This document shows positions 61,401 to 64,000 of a stretch of 64,000 nt of DNA, in pieces (within the stretch, counting starts at the first letter, position 1; every line of letters begins with the position of its first letter). The notes under the pieces are model-generated. The model searched no databases and was not told where the DNA came from. It saw only the letters and a list, made by a program, of their open reading frames with translations. Both the position numbers and the translations under genes were made by a program. Source of the stretch: Ascoidea rubescens DSM 1968 (Eukaryota; Ascomycota; Saccharomycetes; Ascoideales; Ascoideaceae); the NCBI RefSeq assembly GCF_001661345.1, contig NW_017962913.1, forward strand, positions 2,864,694 through 2,928,693, in the 5' to 3' direction.

Positions 61401-64000
61401 AAAGAGGTATGCTGTTTTTAATTTTGACGGTTCTATTTCAGAATTGAAGGGGTTTGAATTAAAAAGAAGAGGTGAGTTACAATTGATCAAGAATTTTCAA
61501 TCAGACATATTTAAAGTTTTTCTTGAGGGAAAAACCTTAGAAGAATGTTATTTATCTGTTGGAGGTATTGCAAATAGATGGTTAGATGTTCTAGAAACCA
61601 AGGGGAAAATGCTTGAAGATGAAGATTTGATAGAACTCATTTCGGAAAATAGAAACATGAGTCGACCTTTAGCATCATATAAAGGTCAGAAATCAACATC
61701 AATTACAACAGCAACAAGACTTGGGGAATTTCTAGGTTTTGAAACTGTTAAAGATGCTGGATTGAAATGTTCTTACATTATTTCTACCAAGCCCAGAGGC
61801 TCTCCAATTACCGAGAGAGCAGTTCCTGTTGCAATTTTTTCTGCGGATATTTCTCAAAAAAGAATGTTTCTTAGAAAATGGTTGGCGGATTTCTCTTTGG
61901 AAGACTTTGATCCTCGGAATATTATTGATTGGTCGTATTATAGAGAACGTTTGGCTTCCACAATCCAGAAAATCATCACGATTCCAGCAGCAATGCAAAA
62001 TGTTATTAATCCGGTTCCTAGAGTTTTACATCCTGACTGGTTGCAAAAAAAAATTTTTACTAGCAAAGATGCAAAGAAACAATCAAGTTTGGCAGGTTTT
62101 TTAACGAAAGGGAAAGTTTCTGCCATTATACCTGAACCAGAAGATATTGAGGACTTTGGAAAGCAAACTGGTGTGAAAAAAACTGCAAAAGTATTATCCA
62201 ATAAAAGAAAAGCTAAACAAGCTGAAAATGAGGATATGGATGATGATGAGTTAATAGGACCATGTCCCAAAATTGATGAAGATTATGTTGGATGGTTGAT
62301 GTTTCAAAAAAAGATATGGATCAAACAAAATGAGAAACTCCAAACACAGGAGCGTCTTTTTGGTAAAGCAACCAAGTATGTTTCTGAAAGTGTTAGAAAT
62401 ATGATGCTAAAACAGGTTGAGCTGTATGCTAATGAAACATGGCAAATATTAGAATATAAAGCCACTTCTATTCCCGGTAATGTTATAGCATTTGCTTTAA
62501 TCAATAATAATATACATCAAGTTAAACTTCAAGTTCCCAAAACAGTATATTTAAATATAAAAACCAATCCTGCTCCAAGAATGGATATTCCAAAATGTGA
62601 AATTGAAAAGGTTAAAAAGGAATTACCAAATGGATCTCCTAATAATCAATTGTATAAAGCAGTATTACCGGAATCTGTTTTTATAACTGAATCTTCTAGA
62701 CCCGGTGGCTATTTTGAGAAAAATGTTGAGGAAATTTATGAATCTCATGTAAATACTCTGGAAAGATTGATGATTGAATTAGGAACATGTTGTCAATTTG
62801 ATTCTTCTAAAATTGGGTCGCTAAGCAAAGGGTTGTCTGAAGGAATCCATGTTAGCGATTTACGCCTGGCTAATAATAGTAGCTATCTTTCTAGATCGTT
62901 TGTTAATGTTGTTTATTTGCTTCATATTTTTTCGAATCAATATGAAATATTTGTGTTGTTTGTTGGATTTGAGAATAAAGCATATGTTTTAGTTTTAAAG
63001 CCGTCACACAATTCACAAAACTTGACAAGTAAAATAGAGAGAGAATATGGAGTGTTGTACAAAGAAAATGAGAAGAAAATATCTTCATTTCAAAATATAA
63101 TTGAGTATTCAAATGATATGGAGTTTGATGTTTCGTATTTTAGTGATTCCAAGAAACTTGATAAAAAAGTTGGATCATTGTGTTCAAAAATATTTGATGA
63201 AAGAGGGAGGTCTAGTATAATGGTATTTCAGTCACCATTTGTGTCTAAAGTTCTTAAAAGTATCAAGGTACTTGGTAATTTTCCAGTTATTAAGTTGGCA
63301 AGTAGCGAAGTAAAGTTGTCAGTTTTACAATGGCAAACAGGAATTGTTTCTAATTTTTTGAAATCCTATTTTTCACTTGGGACAGTTTTAAGTGAACTTA
63401 TTTCATTTTCTAGATATTCGAATATTCCAATCTGCAATTTGCCGTTGAATAATATTGGGTTTTTGATAGATATTGAGTATTCGAGAATGTTATCAAAGGG
63501 CGATGTTGTTCTTTGGTGGTCTAAAAATACAATTCCAGACCATGGGGGATCAGAAAAGGATCAAATTATTCCAATGACTGAAACATTTGAGTTTCCTTCG
63601 ATGAATAAAGGTGAAGTTTATGAGACGGTTTCGATAGAAGTGTCTGTGTCTAATTTGATTGTTAACACGTTATTATCATCGAGTTTAGTGAATGAGGCTG
63701 AAGGAGCAGATCTTGCGAATTCAGACGTGTTTGAAAACAATGTTATAAACGATCAAGGAACTTTAGCAGAAGATTCATTTTCTAGTAAAGCGTTGGGAAT
63801 TTTGAAAAAAATTGTAAAGAGGTGGTGGGAAGATGCACTTTTGGGAGATAGGAATGGTGATTTGATGATACATAATTTTGTGTTGTGGCTTCAAACATCG
63901 AAATCGTATTTGTATGATCCAGTTTTGCATTACCATATTGAAAATTTGTCGAAGAAGGTGTTTCTTCAATTAATTAAGAAGTTTCAAGAAATGGGAACAT
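58486..64000 (+). CDS. POL2: DNA polymerase epsilon catalytic subunit (partial, cut by window end)
   Basis: Leading-strand replicative polymerase of the nucleus. The frame opens at the ATG 58486 (MARRKKENDFQRKNF) and stays open to the last base: 1838 codons of an expected total near 2200, so the C-terminal zinc-finger part lies outside. The proofreading exonuclease motif DIETT has its Asp at 300 and Glu at 302 (yeast D290, E292). Polymerase motif A is DVASMYPNIM (Asp 650) and motif C is ELDTDGIW (Asp 882, 884; yeast D875, D877). KVILNSFYGYVMRKG lies between them. After about residue 1250 begins the second, catalytically inactive polymerase-like half, ending near VFLQLIKKFQEMGT at the window edge. 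The N-terminus has a short Asn/Ser-rich insert (about 14-38). All key residues I can check are intact. Confidence 0.97.
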   Translation, partial: MARRKKENDFQRKNFSNSNSNYNSNNNFNSNNNFFSNSFKKLARYDLSKKIDEIDSLMGFHRFDSGPKKTGWLVNIHPATIFNENDSRLLGYSAVDLYFLDKEGGTFKSSVLYDPYFLLSCSNTNYQNEVEEFLTKKLEGLLKKILKISKEDLKLTNHLIGIQRSYLKISFHNVSDLIEARRIINQILASNKKTNKMKDIYQSIADLDNFNDNDYESFSKNIYNSNSFNKNNSSTGINASQFIDDIREYDVPYHVRVAIDKNIRVGKWYSVDPNGDSENNIILTELDLVVPADPVILAYDIETTKAPLKFPNSSVDQIMMISYMIDGQGYLITNREIISKDIEDFEYTPKPEYQGLFEIYNAPNEFELIKYFFQHIRDVQPTVIATFNGDFFDWPFVEARADYHSISMFDEIGFRKDSEGEYKSTYCAHMDCYKWVKRDSYLPQGSQGLKAVTLAKLGYNPLELDPELMTPYAIEQPQILSEYSVSDAVATYYLYYKYVHPFIFSLATIIPLNPDEVLRKGTGTLCEMLLMVQAYVHGIVFPNKHIDTLEKFYDGHLLESETYVGGHVESLETGVFRADLNYDFKIDTTVIDEFLEMLPGIIKFCVTVENKKSMDDIVNYQEVYTEMKNRLLKFKSKPKLFEKPSIYHVDVASMYPNIMISNRLQPDSIKFEKDCALCEFNTAGKDCDRKLTWSWRGEFYPTKMNEYNMIKRALQNESFQSLQGNQQKEFNNLVYGDQMHYLKKNLNSYSRKVYHRITVTETIKKESIVCQKENPFYINTVRDFRDRRYTYKKKAKEWKQKASKVDHDDHHTLEEVRKMIVTYDSLQLAHKVILNSFYGYVMRKGSRWYSMEMAGITCLTGATIIQMARSVVERFGRPLELDTDGIWCIIPSSFPDDFTIKLKKGKISLSFLCSMLNYLVHQKFTNHQYYELKNKERFEYAVKKENSIFFELDGPYRAMVLPTSKEEGKGIKKRYAVFNFDGSISELKGFELKRRGELQLIKNFQSDIFKVFLEGKTLEECYLSVGGIANRWLDVLETKGKMLEDEDLIELISENRNMSRPLASYKGQKSTSITTATRLGEFLGFETVKDAGLKCSYIISTKPRGSPITERAVPVAIFSADISQKRMFLRKWLADFSLEDFDPRNIIDWSYYRERLASTIQKIITIPAAMQNVINPVPRVLHPDWLQKKIFTSKDAKKQSSLAGFLTKGKVSAIIPEPEDIEDFGKQTGVKKTAKVLSNKRKAKQAENEDMDDDELIGPCPKIDEDYVGWLMFQKKIWIKQNEKLQTQERLFGKATKYVSESVRNMMLKQVELYANETWQILEYKATSIPGNVIAFALINNNIHQVKLQVPKTVYLNIKTNPAPRMDIPKCEIEKVKKELPNGSPNNQLYKAVLPESVFITESSRPGGYFEKNVEEIYESHVNTLERLMIELGTCCQFDSSKIGSLSKGLSEGIHVSDLRLANNSSYLSRSFVNVVYLLHIFSNQYEIFVLFVGFENKAYVLVLKPSHNSQNLTSKIEREYGVLYKENEKKISSFQNIIEYSNDMEFDVSYFSDSKKLDKKVGSLCSKIFDERGRSSIMVFQSPFVSKVLKSIKVLGNFPVIKLASSEVKLSVLQWQTGIVSNFLKSYFSLGTVLSELISFSRYSNIPICNLPLNNIGFLIDIEYSRMLSKGDVVLWWSKNTIPDHGGSEKDQIIPMTETFEFPSMNKGEVYETVSIEVSVSNLIVNTLLSSSLVNEAEGADLANSDVFENNVINDQGTLAEDSFSSKALGILKKIVKRWWEDALLGDRNGDLMIHNFVLWLQTSKSYLYDPVLHYHIENLSKKVFLQLIKKFQEMGT

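Noticed and set aside
1-64000. Transposons, LTR elements, tRNA-flanked insertions, CRISPR arrays
   Set aside because: No reverse transcriptase, integrase, transposase catalytic domain or terminal-repeat pair was recognised. The CENP-B-like gene has only DNA-binding parts and no flanking inverted repeats that I could see.

Overview
The window is nuclear DNA from a budding yeast (Saccharomycotina). It is AT-rich and compact. By my boundaries it holds 23 protein genes covering about 46 of 64 kb, and proteins across the window carry Asn-rich runs. Two genes encode respiratory complex I subunits (NDUFS8/NUIM-like and NDUFA12-like). Saccharomyces and its close relatives lost complex I, so the organism lies outside that group. 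I could not name the genus or settle how CUG is decoded. I recognised no transposon, LTR element, rRNA or tRNA gene.

Layout. 0.6-9.5 kb: FET3 multicopper ferroxidase (-), CBR1 cytochrome b5 reductase (-) and an MNN4-like mannosylphosphorylation protein (+). 9.6-17.6 kb: TFB2 (TFIIH, -), ADE4 (purine synthesis, +) and CPA2 (carbamoyl-phosphate synthase large subunit, -), the last with a probable mitochondrial presequence. 19.6-32.3 kb: an unidentified low-complexity protein (+), EGH1 steryl glucosidase (+), PRE1 proteasome subunit (-), PRI1 primase (+), a hexose-transporter-family protein (-) and COG1 (-). 32.8-42.8 kb: CBF1 bHLH factor (-), SEH1 nucleoporin (+), a CENP-B/pogo-like HTH protein (-) and a PFK26/FBP26-type enzyme (+). 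43.7-64 kb: NDUFS8 (+), an MSG5-like phosphatase (+), HOS4 (+), NDUFA12 (-), SDH3 (+), the intron-containing MRPL31 (-), and POL2 (+), which runs off the right edge.

Genes that act together: four genes within about 14 kb serve mitochondrial respiration or translation (NDUFS8, NDUFA12, SDH3, MRPL31). CPA2 is probably mitochondrial too. PRI1 and POL2 are replication genes; PRI1 has two TTTCGCG boxes upstream. The hexose transporter and the PFK26-type enzyme belong to glucose use.

Strongest observations: (1) CACGTG, the Cbf1 E-box, occurs 11 times by my reading and every copy is intergenic; three lie between CBF1 and SEH1. (2) Two spliceosomal introns: one in MRPL31 confirmed by restoration of the conserved protein, and a probable 5'-UTR intron in CBF1. 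(3) A CENP-B/pogo-like regulator that has no recognisable transposase domain and carries a long acidic tail. (4) GC-richer islands on most long promoters, one of which (about 18.4-19.3 kb) is strongly purine-skewed. (5) Pentanucleotide microsatellites, including a GATAA/TATAA array abutting NDUFS8. All gene names rest on motifs and remembered homologues, not on a database search.
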